A stretch of DNA of 38,837 bases from Thermoleophilia bacterium (GCA_020053595.1 JAGVMV010000006.1:113325-152161); one strand, 5' to 3'. Positions 17,512 to 25,570 are shown, counted from the stretch's first letter. The notes: generated from the letters alone by a model not told the origin. Made by a program: numbers and translations.

Positions 17512-18798
17512 ATGGCCAAATATTTAATTAACGGTGGTTTTCCCCTGGTGGGGTCCGTCCGGGTTTCCGGGGCCAAGAATTCGGCTCTGAAACTGATGGC
17601 GGCCTCGGTGTTGACCACCGGCAAAGTCACCCTCCACAATGTTCCCCTGATCAAAGATGTCTTTACGATGGCGGACGTGCTCAGGGAAATCGGCGCCGAT
17701 GTCACCATCGGCCCCGATAGCGTTGAGATCGATGCTTCCGGCGAACTTCATCATACGACCCCCTACGAACTGGTGCGCAAGATGCGTGCTTCCATAGTGG
17801 TTATGGGGCCGTTACTGGCCCGTCTGCACCGCGCCCGGGTAGCAATGCCCGGCGGCTGCAACATCGGGCCCCGGCAGATCAACTTCCATCTGAGCGGCCT
17901 GGAGAAGCTGGGCGCCCGCATCAACGCCGACCACGGCTTCATCAATGTGGCTACCAACGGTCTCACCGGCGATGTCATCAGCCTTGATTATCCCAGCGTG
18001 GGAGCTACCGAGAACGTGATGATGGCCGCCTGCATGGCTCGCGGCCGCACCGTCATCGAAAGCGCCGCCCGTGAGCCGGAGATTATCGACCTGGCCAAGT
18101 TCCTCAGCTCCATGGGCGCCAACATCAGCGGCGCCGGCTCCGACACCATAATCATCGAAGGTGTCGAAGAGCTGGGCGGGGCTACCCATACGGTCATTCC
18201 GGACCGGATCGAGGCGGGCACCTTCATGGTCGCCGCGGCGGTAACCGAAGGCGAAATCGAGGTCGAGGGCATCAACCCGCTGGACCTGGAAATATTCATC
18301 AGCAAGCTGCGGGCGGTCGGGGTCGATATCAAGGAGTTCGATCACAGCGTCCGCTGCAAGGGCGAAGGCGGGTATTCAAGCGCCGACATCTCTACACTGC
18401 CGCACCCCGGTTTCCCCACGGACCTGCAGGCGCCGATGATTGTGCTCCTGTCGCTGGCCCGCGGCCACAGCATCGTCACCGAGAATGTTTTTGAGAACCG
18501 CTTTGGCTTCGTCGACGAGCTCAACCGGCTGGGCGCCAGCGTCCGGGTGAGCGGCCACCACGCCGTGGTTCATGGCGGCAGCCGTCTGGAAGGTACGATT
18601 GTCGAGGCGCCAGATCTGCGCGCCGGCGCCGCCCTGGTACTGGCCGCTCTGGCCGCTTCCGGCACCACCGAGGTCGGCCGCATCGGGCACATCGACCGTG
18701 GCTACGAAAGCTTCGAACAGAAGCTGCAGGGGCTCGGAGCCGATATCCAGCGGATCGAGACCAACGACCGCACCCATTTCATCGCGCCTTTTAACTAG
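17512..18798 (+). CDS. murA: UDP-N-acetylglucosamine 1-carboxyvinyltransferase
   Basis: MurA adds enolpyruvate to UDP-GlcNAc, the first committed step of peptidoglycan synthesis in the cytoplasm. The 428-residue protein has the catalytic Lys in VSGAKNSALKLMAA and the fosfomycin-target Cys116 in MPGGCNIGPRQINFH; a Cys here predicts fosfomycin sensitivity. TENVMMAA, PDRIEAGTF and the C-terminal loop around ENRFGFVDEL are present. murA after atpC is a known actinobacterial arrangement. ATG at 17512 has no clear ribosome binding site. The gene ends in TAG, and the same frame stays open into proB. Confidence 0.97.
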   Translation: MAKYLINGGFPLVGSVRVSGAKNSALKLMAASVLTTGKVTLHNVPLIKDVFTMADVLREIGADVTIGPDSVEIDASGELHHTTPYELVRKMRASIVVMGPLLARLHRARVAMPGGCNIGPRQINFHLSGLEKLGARINADHGFINVATNGLTGDVISLDYPSVGATENVMMAACMARGRTVIESAAREPEIIDLAKFLSSMGANISGAGSDTIIIEGVEELGGATHTVIPDRIEAGTFMVAAAVTEGEIEVEGINPLDLEIFISKLRAVGVDIKEFDHSVRCKGEGGYSSADISTLPHPGFPTDLQAPMIVLLSLARGHSIVTENVFENRFGFVDELNRLGASVRVSGHHAVVHGGSRLEGTIVEAPDLRAGAALVLAALAASGTTEVGRIGHIDRGYESFEQKLQGLGADIQRIETNDRTHFIAPFN

Positions 18799-18799
18799 G

Positions 18800-18852
18800 T
18801 TGTCCACCGTGTCCGGCTGTTCCGGCTTCCATTTGTCCACTTTGTCCGGCTG
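18800..18852. repeat. 20-base direct repeat between murA and proB
   Basis: A 20-base unit beginning TTGTCCAC and ending TGTCCGGCTG occurs at 18800-18819 and 18833-18852, with two mismatches and a period of 33 bases. Each unit itself contains TGTCC twice. It lies just before the proB ribosome binding site and may be an operator or a recent duplication. Confidence 0.55.
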
Positions 18853-18885
18853 CCCTGTCGCCAGCTCAGCGAAGGAGCGATAATC

Positions 18886-19992
18886 CTGGACGCAATCTAC
18901 GCAATCAAAATTGGCAGCAATACCCTGACCGATGAGTCCGGCAATCTGCGTGACGATATCCTGGCAGGGCTGGTTTCACAGATCGCACAGCTTGCCAAAG
19001 ACGGTAACAAGGTACTGGTGGTTTCCTCCGGGGCCATCTCCTGCGGCCTCGGGCTGATTCCTGGAAAGGTCAGGCCCAGTGAAACCGTGGAACTTCAGGC
19101 GGCATCGGCGATCGGCCAGGGGCGCCTCTTCCACCGTTACTACAAGCTGTTCGCGGAAGAGGGGGTCACTGCCGCCCAGGTACTGCTTACCTCATATGAC
19201 ATCGAGGCCCGCAGCCAGTACCTCAATGCCCGCAACACGCTGCTCAAGCTGCTGGAATGGGGCATCGTTCCCATCATCAATGAAAACGACACCACATCCC
19301 CTGACGAGATCCGCTACGGGGACAACGACTTTCTCGCCGCCCAGGCAGCCATCCTGGTGAAGGCGGATCTGCTGATGTTGCTCACCGATACGGACGGGTT
19401 ATATACTAGTGACCCTTCAAGGGACGCCAGCGCCAGGCTGGTGGAAGAGGTCACCGACTTGTCGATGCTGGACGAGATCAAGGCTGGCGATGCCGGCAGC
19501 TCCATCGGCTCGGGCGGCATGAAAAGCAAGATAGTCGCTTCGGAGATGGCTACGACGGCCAACATCGAAGTGGTCATCGCCAACGGGTCCCGTCCTGGTG
19601 TGATCACCGCGGTTGCCGCTGGCGAGAAGGTAGGAACCCGGTTCCGCCCCCTCGAATCATCCATGAGCAGCTTCAAGCTCTGGCTGAAATACGGCCGGCC
19701 CAGCAGTGGCGCCATTGTTGTTGACGAGGGCGCGGCGGCGGCGCTCCGCAAGCGCGGCAAGAGCCTGCTGCCAGCGGGCATCGTGCGGGTGGAAGGCCGC
19801 TTTGCCGCCGGTGAGGCTGTGGATGTTTTCTTCCGCAAGAACGGCCGGCGCCTGGTGGGCAAGGGCGTGACCAATTTTTCCAGCGAGGAGCTGCGCCGTA
19901 TCAAGGGGATGCAGAGCCGGCAGGTCATGAAGCTGTTGCCACATGGTGAAGAAGAGGTTATCCACCGTGATTATTTTGTATTGGCTGACTAA
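18886..19992 (+). CDS. proB: Glutamate 5-kinase, probable CTG start
   Basis: ProB phosphorylates glutamate as the first step of proline synthesis. The kinase motif AIKIGSNTLTDE, then KVLVVSSGAISCGLG, NENDTTSPDEIRYGDND, LTDTDGLYTSDP and GSGGMKSKI are present. A C-terminal PUA domain (about residues 275-368) ends the protein. The conserved N-terminus lies upstream of the first GTG in frame (19018), and no ATG, GTG or TTG occurs in frame between the murA stop and that GTG. A strong AAGGAG at 18872-18877 sits eight bases before CTG at 18886, which gives 368 residues, the normal length. I therefore infer a CTG start; ATC or ATA just before it are less likely. proA follows. Confidence 0.93.
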   Translation: MDAIYAIKIGSNTLTDESGNLRDDILAGLVSQIAQLAKDGNKVLVVSSGAISCGLGLIPGKVRPSETVELQAASAIGQGRLFHRYYKLFAEEGVTAAQVLLTSYDIEARSQYLNARNTLLKLLEWGIVPIINENDTTSPDEIRYGDNDFLAAQAAILVKADLLMLLTDTDGLYTSDPSRDASARLVEEVTDLSMLDEIKAGDAGSSIGSGGMKSKIVASEMATTANIEVVIANGSRPGVITAVAAGEKVGTRFRPLESSMSSFKLWLKYGRPSSGAIVVDEGAAAALRKRGKSLLPAGIVRVEGRFAAGEAVDVFFRKNGRRLVGKGVTNFSSEELRRIKGMQSRQVMKLLPHGEEEVIHRDYFVLAD

Positions 19993-20047
19993 GAGGCCCG
20001 GGAATCAAAGAACGGGCGGGAAACCCCAGGACTGAACGGATGAGCAG

Positions 20048-21304
20048 ATGAAGATCAAGGACCTTTGCATAAACGCCAGGCAGGCATCGCGGGAGCTGGC
20101 AGCATTACCAGCCGCCAGCAAGAACCGCGCCCTGAACGAGATCGCCATGGCGCTGGAACGGCGTACGGCCGAGATACTGCGGGAGAATCGCGATGACGTC
20201 AAGGAGGGCAAGGCCGCCCGCCTCTCCGATGCGCTGATGGACAGGCTGATGCTCGACGAGGACCGAATCCGGGAAATGGCCTGGAGCCTGAGGAGCATCG
20301 CTGCCCTGCCGGATCCGGTTGGCGAGGTCGTCGATGGCTGGCGGTTGCCCAACGGCATGGAGATCAACAAGATTCGGGTACCCTTCGGCGTGGTGGCGGT
20401 TATTTACGAGGCGCGCCCCAACGTCACCGTTGACGCCGCCGGCCTCTGCCTCAAGACCGGCAATGCTGTAATACTGCGCGGCGGCAGCGCTTCGCTGCAT
20501 TCCATCCGCATGCTTACCGAGGTCATCAATGGCGCCCTGATCGACGCGGGGCTGCCGGAGCACGCTGTCTCCCTGGTGGCGTCGCGTGACCGCGGTTACC
20601 TCAAGCAACTCTTGCAGAGGAGCGACTATATCGACCTGATCATCCCCCGCGGCGGTGAGGAGCTTAAGGAGTATCTGGTTAAAAATTCAAAGATACCGGT
20701 CATCTACGCCGCCGGCGGCAACTGCCACATCTTCGTCGATGCCAGCGCCGACCTGGAAAAAGCGGTCAAGATCGTGATCAATGCCAAGGTACAGCGGCCA
20801 GGCGTCTGTAACGCCGTCGAGACTTTGCTGGTTCACAGGGATATTGCTGCTGAATTCGTGCCGGCGATCGCCAGGGAGCTGCTCAAGCGCAAGGTTAAGC
20901 TCCATGTCGACCAGGAATCACGTTCGCTGATCAAGGGCAAGGCTGATGGCGTCATTGACGCCACCGACGAAGACTACGCCACCGAATACCTCGACCTGGA
21001 GATGGCCGTCAAGGTCGTCGATGGCGTTGACGAGGCGGTAAACCATATTACCACCTACGGCACCGGCCATTCTGAAGCCATCCTGACCAGGAACCTGGAG
21101 AACTCGCGGCTGTTCACCGCCAGGGTCGATGCCGCCTGCGTCTACATCAACGCCTCGACCCGGTTCACCGACGGCGGCCAGTTCGGCATGGGCGCGGAAA
21201 TCGGCATCAGCACGCAGAAGCTGCACGCCCGCGGACCGCTGGGCCTCCGGGAGCTGACCTCGGTGAAGTACATCATTACCGGGGATGGCCAGGTACGGGG
21301 GTAA
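20048..21304 (+). CDS. proA: Glutamate-5-semialdehyde dehydrogenase (gamma-glutamyl phosphate reductase)
   Basis: ProA reduces gamma-glutamyl phosphate, the product of ProB, with NADPH. The 418-residue protein has the aldehyde dehydrogenase-like fold. It shows VPFGVVAVIYEARPNVTVDAA, LKTGNAVILRGGS, the catalytic Cys254 in VQRPGVCNAVETLL, YGTGHSEAI and the C-terminal GGQFGMGAEIGIST. It starts at ATG 55 bases after proB. The proB-proA pair is complete; a proC gene is not in the window. Confidence 0.97.
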   Translation: MKIKDLCINARQASRELAALPAASKNRALNEIAMALERRTAEILRENRDDVKEGKAARLSDALMDRLMLDEDRIREMAWSLRSIAALPDPVGEVVDGWRLPNGMEINKIRVPFGVVAVIYEARPNVTVDAAGLCLKTGNAVILRGGSASLHSIRMLTEVINGALIDAGLPEHAVSLVASRDRGYLKQLLQRSDYIDLIIPRGGEELKEYLVKNSKIPVIYAAGGNCHIFVDASADLEKAVKIVINAKVQRPGVCNAVETLLVHRDIAAEFVPAIARELLKRKVKLHVDQESRSLIKGKADGVIDATDEDYATEYLDLEMAVKVVDGVDEAVNHITTYGTGHSEAILTRNLENSRLFTARVDAACVYINASTRFTDGGQFGMGAEIGISTQKLHARGPLGLRELTSVKYIITGDGQVRG

Positions 21305-21343
21305 GTTGGCAGAGGATTACCCGGCCCCGGCCTTGAATGACAT

Positions 21344-21958
21344 ATGGTCATGGCTCGATTGAAACTCGCGATCATGGGCGGCACCTTCAACCCGATTCAT
21401 GTTGGGCACCTGGTCTGCGCCGAAGAAGCAGTTGGCCAGTTCGGCCTCGACAAGGTGTTGTTCATGCCCACCGGCAAGTCACCCCACAAGGAGACTGAAT
21501 ACGATGTCGGCCCCGAGGATCGCTTTAAGATGGTGGTCCTCGCCACCGCCGGCAACCCCCGCTTCGAGGTATCGCGCCATGAACTGGATAGTGAACAGAC
21601 CTCTTACACGGTGGATACGCTGCGCAATTTCCGGGCCGCACTGCCGGATACCGAACTCTTCTTCATTACCGGAACCGACGCCATTATCGAGATTCTCGAA
21701 TGGAAGGAACCCGGAGAGATTTTCCAGCTGGCCACCCTGATCGCCGCCACCAGGTTCGGTTACCCGGTTGAACAGATACCGGCGAAAGAGCGAAAGTTTC
21801 TGGAAGAGAACGGGGCACGGTTTATGGAGATCCCCTGTATTGGTGTTTCGTCCAGCCTGGTCAGGGAGAGGGTAGCCAAGGGCCAGTCCATCAGGTATCT
21901 CGTTCCGGAGGGCGTCGGGAAATTTATTGAAAAAGAAAGACTATACCTTCAAAAATAG
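21344..21958 (+). CDS. nadD: Nicotinate-nucleotide adenylyltransferase
   Basis: NadD joins nicotinate mononucleotide and ATP to form deamido-NAD in NAD synthesis. The 204-residue protein has the nucleotidyltransferase signature GGTFNPIHVGHL at residues 12-23, TGKSPHKE, the SYTVDTL motif, FITGTDA and the C-terminal VSSSLVRERV (ISSTxIRxR type). A second ATG at 21350 is also possible. The end overlaps the next gene by 32 bases. proA-nadD-rsfS is a conserved actinobacterial group. Confidence 0.96.
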   Translation: MVMARLKLAIMGGTFNPIHVGHLVCAEEAVGQFGLDKVLFMPTGKSPHKETEYDVGPEDRFKMVVLATAGNPRFEVSRHELDSEQTSYTVDTLRNFRAALPDTELFFITGTDAIIEILEWKEPGEIFQLATLIAATRFGYPVEQIPAKERKFLEENGARFMEIPCIGVSSSLVRERVAKGQSIRYLVPEGVGKFIEKERLYLQK

Positions 21959-23174
21959 CTCCAAGCGTAGCCAGGGGCGGCGGCGCAGCAGCTTCACCCC
22001 TGTCCGCAAGCCCGGCTATCGCAGCGCGCGGCTGTCTTCCCGGCAGCAGGAGAAGCGCCGCCGTTTGGCCACCCGCATCATGATAGCGGGCATCGTGCTT
22101 GCGGTCCTGCTTTTCCTGGCTGTTTTTCTGCTGGTGCGGTCCCGGGGCGAGTCGGAAGCGGCGCCCGGGATATCCGGAGGAGATGGTTCGGGCACGGTTA
22201 TTATCACCGGCAGGGATGAGTCTGGCAGATTGAGCCAGCTGGCCTTGCTGGTACCCGAAGAACAGGGTGGTTTCAGCCTTTATACCATCCCGGCACGCAC
22301 TATCGCGGATACGCCCGGTTTTGGTTTTCAGCAGCTCGACCGGGTGATCGAGCTCGGCGGCCAGCGGCTGCTCGACCAGACGGTAGCCAACCTCTTGCAG
22401 GTACCCGTTCAGTATCATATCCAGCTTGCCTATCCGACCCTGGAGATAGCCACGGAACAGGCCGGGTCGATAAACTTCCCGACAGACCGTCCCCTGGCCA
22501 TGACTGTCGACGGCGAGACCATAAATCTCGCGTCCGGTGATAACTCCACCGGCGCTCAGCGGGCTGTTGCCTTACTCAAGGCATCCTCGGCCGACGGGCA
22601 GGCAGGCCCGAAGATCCAGACGCTTTTTTACCAGGGCCTGCGCGATTCCCTGTCGCTTAAAACGGAGGCCGACCGCAGGGCGTTGGCCGGTCTGCTGGCC
22701 AAGAGGCTGGAGACCGATCTGGATGAGGATGCTTTCGTGGACCTGTTTCTCGCAATCACAAGCCCGGGCCGTTCTTTCGGTGTCTGGCCGCTTCCCGTAA
22801 GGATTGCCGGCGCCGGAGCCGGCTGGTACCTGGAACCGCTGCCGGCGGAGATTGAGATGCTGATGACCGGCAATTCCCAGGACGCCGCCATAACTCTCGA
22901 GATCCATAATGGCACCGATACCGCCGGCATTGTGGAGGCGGCGGCCGAAAGACTGGCGGCGCTGCGTTACAGCACCTCCCTGCGGACCGAGCCATCCGGA
23001 GTCGATTTCGATAATACCCAGATCCGCGTCGGCAGCGAGGCATTGGCCGCCGCCGCCCGGGTTCGCGACATCCTCGGCAAGGGTATCGTTATCAAGGACG
23101 AATACATGGAAAAGCGCCAAATCACTGTTATCATTGGTAGAGACATATCACTGGCGGAACTGGAGAAACGGTAG
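21927..23174 (+). CDS. Degenerate LCP-domain protein with C-terminal LytR_C domain
   Basis: The 415-residue protein has a very basic cytoplasmic tail (1-50), one membrane helix (about 51-71), an extracellular LytR-CpsA-Psr-like domain (about 85-290) and a LytR_C domain (about 303-412, LEIHNGTDTAGIVEAAAERL onward). LCP enzymes attach wall polymers to peptidoglycan. The fold pattern is clear, for example YTIPARTIADTPG where LCP proteins have SIPRDT and a following PG, then LDRVIELGG and TVANLLQVPVQY. The catalytic Asp and Arg residues of the family are not conserved, so it may be non-catalytic. It starts at TTG inside nadD. Linkage to nadD and rsfS is known in Gram-positives. Confidence 0.8.
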   Translation: MKKKDYTFKNSSKRSQGRRRSSFTPVRKPGYRSARLSSRQQEKRRRLATRIMIAGIVLAVLLFLAVFLLVRSRGESEAAPGISGGDGSGTVIITGRDESGRLSQLALLVPEEQGGFSLYTIPARTIADTPGFGFQQLDRVIELGGQRLLDQTVANLLQVPVQYHIQLAYPTLEIATEQAGSINFPTDRPLAMTVDGETINLASGDNSTGAQRAVALLKASSADGQAGPKIQTLFYQGLRDSLSLKTEADRRALAGLLAKRLETDLDEDAFVDLFLAITSPGRSFGVWPLPVRIAGAGAGWYLEPLPAEIEMLMTGNSQDAAITLEIHNGTDTAGIVEAAAERLAALRYSTSLRTEPSGVDFDNTQIRVGSEALAAAARVRDILGKGIVIKDEYMEKRQITVIIGRDISLAELEKR

Positions 23175-23182
23175 CCGGCGAC

Positions 23183-23602
23183 ATGAAAAACCGGGCCGCC
23201 GGGAACAGAATGGCGGTGGCAACCGAAACAGACGAGAGGTCATCGATCACTAGCAGTATCAGCAGCGAAAGTTTGGTGCAGGCGATCGCGCGGGCGGCCG
23301 CGGACAAAAAGGCCGCCGGCATCGTCATCCTCGATATGAAGGACATATGCAGCTATACGGATTATTTCCTGATCTGCAGCGGCAGGTCGGCGCGGCAGAC
23401 TAAGGCGATCGCCGATGGAATCCGCGCTACGATCAAGGAAGAGGGGCCGGTGCCCCTGCGAACAGAAGGAGAGGCACGCGGCGACTGGGTCCTGCTGGAC
23501 TACCTGAGCGTCGTGGTGCATGTTTTCACTCCTGAGACGCGTGAATTCTATCGTCTCGAAGTCCTCTGGAAGGAAGCTCCCAGGATCGGTGTGGCAGGGT
23601 GA
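23183..23602 (+). CDS. rsfS: Ribosome silencing factor RsfS
   Basis: RsfS (YbeB, iojap family) binds ribosomal protein L14 and blocks subunit joining in poor nutrient conditions. The 139-residue protein has the family core from residue 30 on: LVQAIARAAADKKA, DICSYTDYFLICSG, ARQTKAIADGI, EGEARGDWVLLDYLSVVVH and VFTPETREFYRLE with the final LW. An extra N-terminal 28 residues are Ser- and Thr-rich; a later start is possible but no better site is seen. Its stop overlaps the GTG of the UroD-like gene (GTGA), so the accessory methyltransferase genes are coupled to this operon. Confidence 0.95.
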   Translation: MKNRAAGNRMAVATETDERSSITSSISSESLVQAIARAAADKKAAGIVILDMKDICSYTDYFLICSGRSARQTKAIADGIRATIKEEGPVPLRTEGEARGDWVLLDYLSVVVHVFTPETREFYRLEVLWKEAPRIGVAG

Positions 23603-24621
23603 ACTCTCGCGAAAGGTTCTTCAGTGTGCTGGCCGGCGAGATTCCCGACCGGGTGCCTGTCATACCGGTGGTTGACGGCTACTTCGCGCCCAAGATCATC
23701 GGCCGTGACAATGATGAGTGTTTCCTCGACAGGATCTGCCAGGCTGAGGCGCTGGCGGCGTCGCTCGCCAGGTTCGGTTACGACGGCGTTATCGCCGAGA
23801 TGGGTCTGGGAGACGAACCGAACGTGCTGGGCTGTCCGGTCGAGGTCGAGGGCAATGATGTGCCCCTGGTCGTCGAAACGCTGATCGGTGGCCGTGAGGA
23901 TATCGGGAAGCTGAAGATCCCCGCTGATTCCTCTGCCGTGGCCACTGGTGGCAAACTGGAGCCGGTCCGGTGGCTGGTCGAGGCGGTGGGCGCCGGGCAG
24001 GTCGTGCTGGGCAGCGTGCGCTCACCGTTCGAGTATGCCGCCACTGTTCGTGGCCTTTATGATTTCATGACTGATTTTTACCGGGACCCGGAGCTGGTGC
24101 GCGACCTGGTTACAGCCTGTATACCGGCGACCCTGGCAGTGGGCAAAGCGCTCATCGAGACCGGGGTCGACGCACTGGTGATCAAGGACTCGTTCGCCTC
24201 GTCCAGCATGATCTCTCCGGATCACTATCGTGAATTCGCCTGGCCCGCTGAGGTCCAGGTAATCGGCGAACTGGGGGGACTGGCTCCAGTTGTTCTGCAC
24301 ATTTGCCGAAACAGCATGCCGATCCTGGAAGACATGGCGAAAACCGGGGCCGCGGTTCTGGAAATCGACTCGCCGGTGGATCTGGCGGCGGCCAAGGCGG
24401 CCGTCGGCAGCCGGGTCGTCCTGAAAGGCAACATCGACGCGGCGGCGGTTATCGGGAAAGGCAGTCTCGATGATGTTGAAGCAGCGGTGCGCTACGCCAT
24501 GTCGGCGGCCAAGGCCGGCGGCGGCTTCATTCTCAGCAGCGGCGACTCGATCCCGAATACGGCTCCCGAAAATAATCTGACCGCACTGGTTGAGGCCGGC
24601 AAAAAGTATGGCAAGTATTAG
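23599..24621 (+). CDS. UroD/MtaA-family protein, probable corrinoid-dependent methyltransferase
   Basis: The 340-residue protein belongs to the uroporphyrinogen decarboxylase superfamily, in the branch with MtaA/CmuA-type cobalamin methyltransferases. It starts NSRERFFSVLAGEIPDRVPV, a common opening in that branch. It has the zinc-type His234-x-Cys236 in VVLHICRN and ends GGGFILSSGDSIPNTAPENN. MtaA enzymes use His-x-Cys plus a third Cys in that last segment; here Asp316 stands in its place, so zinc binding may differ. True UroD is unlikely because of the next gene, a corrinoid protein. CmuA fuses these same two domains. The methyl donor and acceptor are unknown. GTG start, coupled to rsfS. 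Confidence 0.82.
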   Translation: MNSRERFFSVLAGEIPDRVPVIPVVDGYFAPKIIGRDNDECFLDRICQAEALAASLARFGYDGVIAEMGLGDEPNVLGCPVEVEGNDVPLVVETLIGGREDIGKLKIPADSSAVATGGKLEPVRWLVEAVGAGQVVLGSVRSPFEYAATVRGLYDFMTDFYRDPELVRDLVTACIPATLAVGKALIETGVDALVIKDSFASSSMISPDHYREFAWPAEVQVIGELGGLAPVVLHICRNSMPILEDMAKTGAAVLEIDSPVDLAAAKAAVGSRVVLKGNIDAAAVIGKGSLDDVEAAVRYAMSAAKAGGGFILSSGDSIPNTAPENNLTALVEAGKKYGKY

Positions 24622-24681
24622 ATAAGGGTGGAGAGTTCCGGCCGATTGCCGGAAGCATCCCAGGAAAGTGGAGAGCAGCTG

Positions 24682-25320
24682 ATGAAAGATATACTGGAAA
24701 ATTTCGAACTGGCGATCATAGCCGGAAACGCCGACACCAGCGCCGACCTGGCTGATGCCATCGTCCGGCAGGGCCAGGCGACAGCGGACGAGATCTTCGA
24801 TCACCTTGCCGCCGCCATGAAAGAGGTGGGCGCCAGGTACGAGACGGGCGAGTATTTCATCCCCGAAATGTTGCGCTCAGCCGAGGCGGTAGAGAAGGCG
24901 ATGACGGTGCTCGAGCCCTATCTCTTCGAACGCCGGCATGAGCAGGCGGGAATAATCGTCATGGGCACGGTCAAGGGCGATATCCACAACATCGGCAAGA
25001 ACATAATCGTCTCGGCCCTGAGGGCGTCGGGCTACGAGGTGCATGACCTCGGCGTTAATGTTTCCACTGAAAAATTCATCAACAAGGTGAAAGAGACCAG
25101 CGCCGATCTCTTGCTGCTATCCGCCTTTACCACCTCCACCAAGCCGGCGTTACTGGACATCATCGCCGCCCTCGAATCCAGGGGCATGCGCGGCGATGTC
25201 AAGGTCATTTCCGGCGGCGCCTCCCATTCGGAGGATTTCGCCCGCGAGATCGGCGTCGACGGCTTTGCCACCGATGTCAAAAGCACGCTGGCGGTCTGCC
25301 GTTCGTTGACCGGCGACTAG
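24682..25320 (+). CDS. Corrinoid (B12-binding) methyltransferase protein, MtaC/MttC type
   Basis: The 212-residue protein carries a methyl group on cobalamin between methyltransferases. The N-terminal helical cap (about 1-85) is followed by a B12-binding Rossmann domain. The signature GTVKGDIHNIGKNI holds Asp100, the axial ligand His102 and Gly105. LLLSAFTTSTKPAL and the ISGGASHSEDFAREIGVDGFATD segment complete the base-off cobalamin pocket. I chose ATG 24682, with GGAGAG seven bases upstream; a GTG at 24628 would add 18 residues. It sits next to the UroD-like gene and about 7.6 kb from a RACo-like reactivator. No dedicated MtaB or MttB substrate methyltransferase is in the window. Confidence 0.92.
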   Translation: MKDILENFELAIIAGNADTSADLADAIVRQGQATADEIFDHLAAAMKEVGARYETGEYFIPEMLRSAEAVEKAMTVLEPYLFERRHEQAGIIVMGTVKGDIHNIGKNIIVSALRASGYEVHDLGVNVSTEKFINKVKETSADLLLLSAFTTSTKPALLDIIAALESRGMRGDVKVISGGASHSEDFAREIGVDGFATDVKSTLAVCRSLTGD

Positions 25321-25338
25321 CGGTTCGCGATACAGTAG

Positions 25339-25482
25339 CCGAAAAGCGCGTCAGGGAGCTTCCGCCGCGCCTACCGCCGGTTTTATTTCAGGCCTCGCGT
25401 GATCGTCCGGCATCTGCGCGGGATGACCTCTTTCTGGGTTTTTCGCGAGTATGCACATGCGGCCAGACGGGTGTTCCGGTGA
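25339..25482 (+). pseudogene. C-terminal relic of a B12-binding radical SAM gene
   Basis: Between a TAG at 25336-25338 and a TGA at 25480-25482 one frame encodes 47 codons. They include FRRAYRRFYFRPRVIVRHLR, followed by a Trp/Phe/Arg-rich tail. This matches the C-terminus of the intact radical SAM protein ending at 27046 (RRAYRRFYLRPRIIARHLR). It also weakly matches the C-terminus of the protein at 31017-32489 (FRKFYSRPKFILRRL). No start codon, B12 domain or CxxxCxxC is present. It is best read as what remains of a deleted paralogue. This explains much of the 310-base gap between the corrinoid gene and 25631; 25483-25528 shows nothing. Confidence 0.8.
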
Positions 25483-25528
25483 TGGGCTGGTAAGCCGATT
25501 ATGGAGTAATATGGGGTGCAGCGATTCG

Positions 25529-25558
25529 TTGACTCAAATGCAGTTTAATCTGTAGTAT
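25529..25558 (+). promoter_or_regulatory. Promoter of the plus-strand radical SAM gene
   Basis: TTGACT at 25529-25534, an 18-base spacer and TAGTAT at 25553-25558, in a locally AT-richer stretch. Transcription would start near 25565, giving a leader of about 66 bases that contains the hairpin at 25571-25587. Confidence 0.5.
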
Positions 25559-25570
25559 TAGTAGGATAAA

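Noticed and set aside
18796-18886. MurA-ProB fusion by amber read-through, since the frame stays open from murA into proB
   Set aside because: The 29-codon linker is mostly the direct repeat, has a strong ribosome binding site for proB, and could be open by chance in GC-rich DNA.
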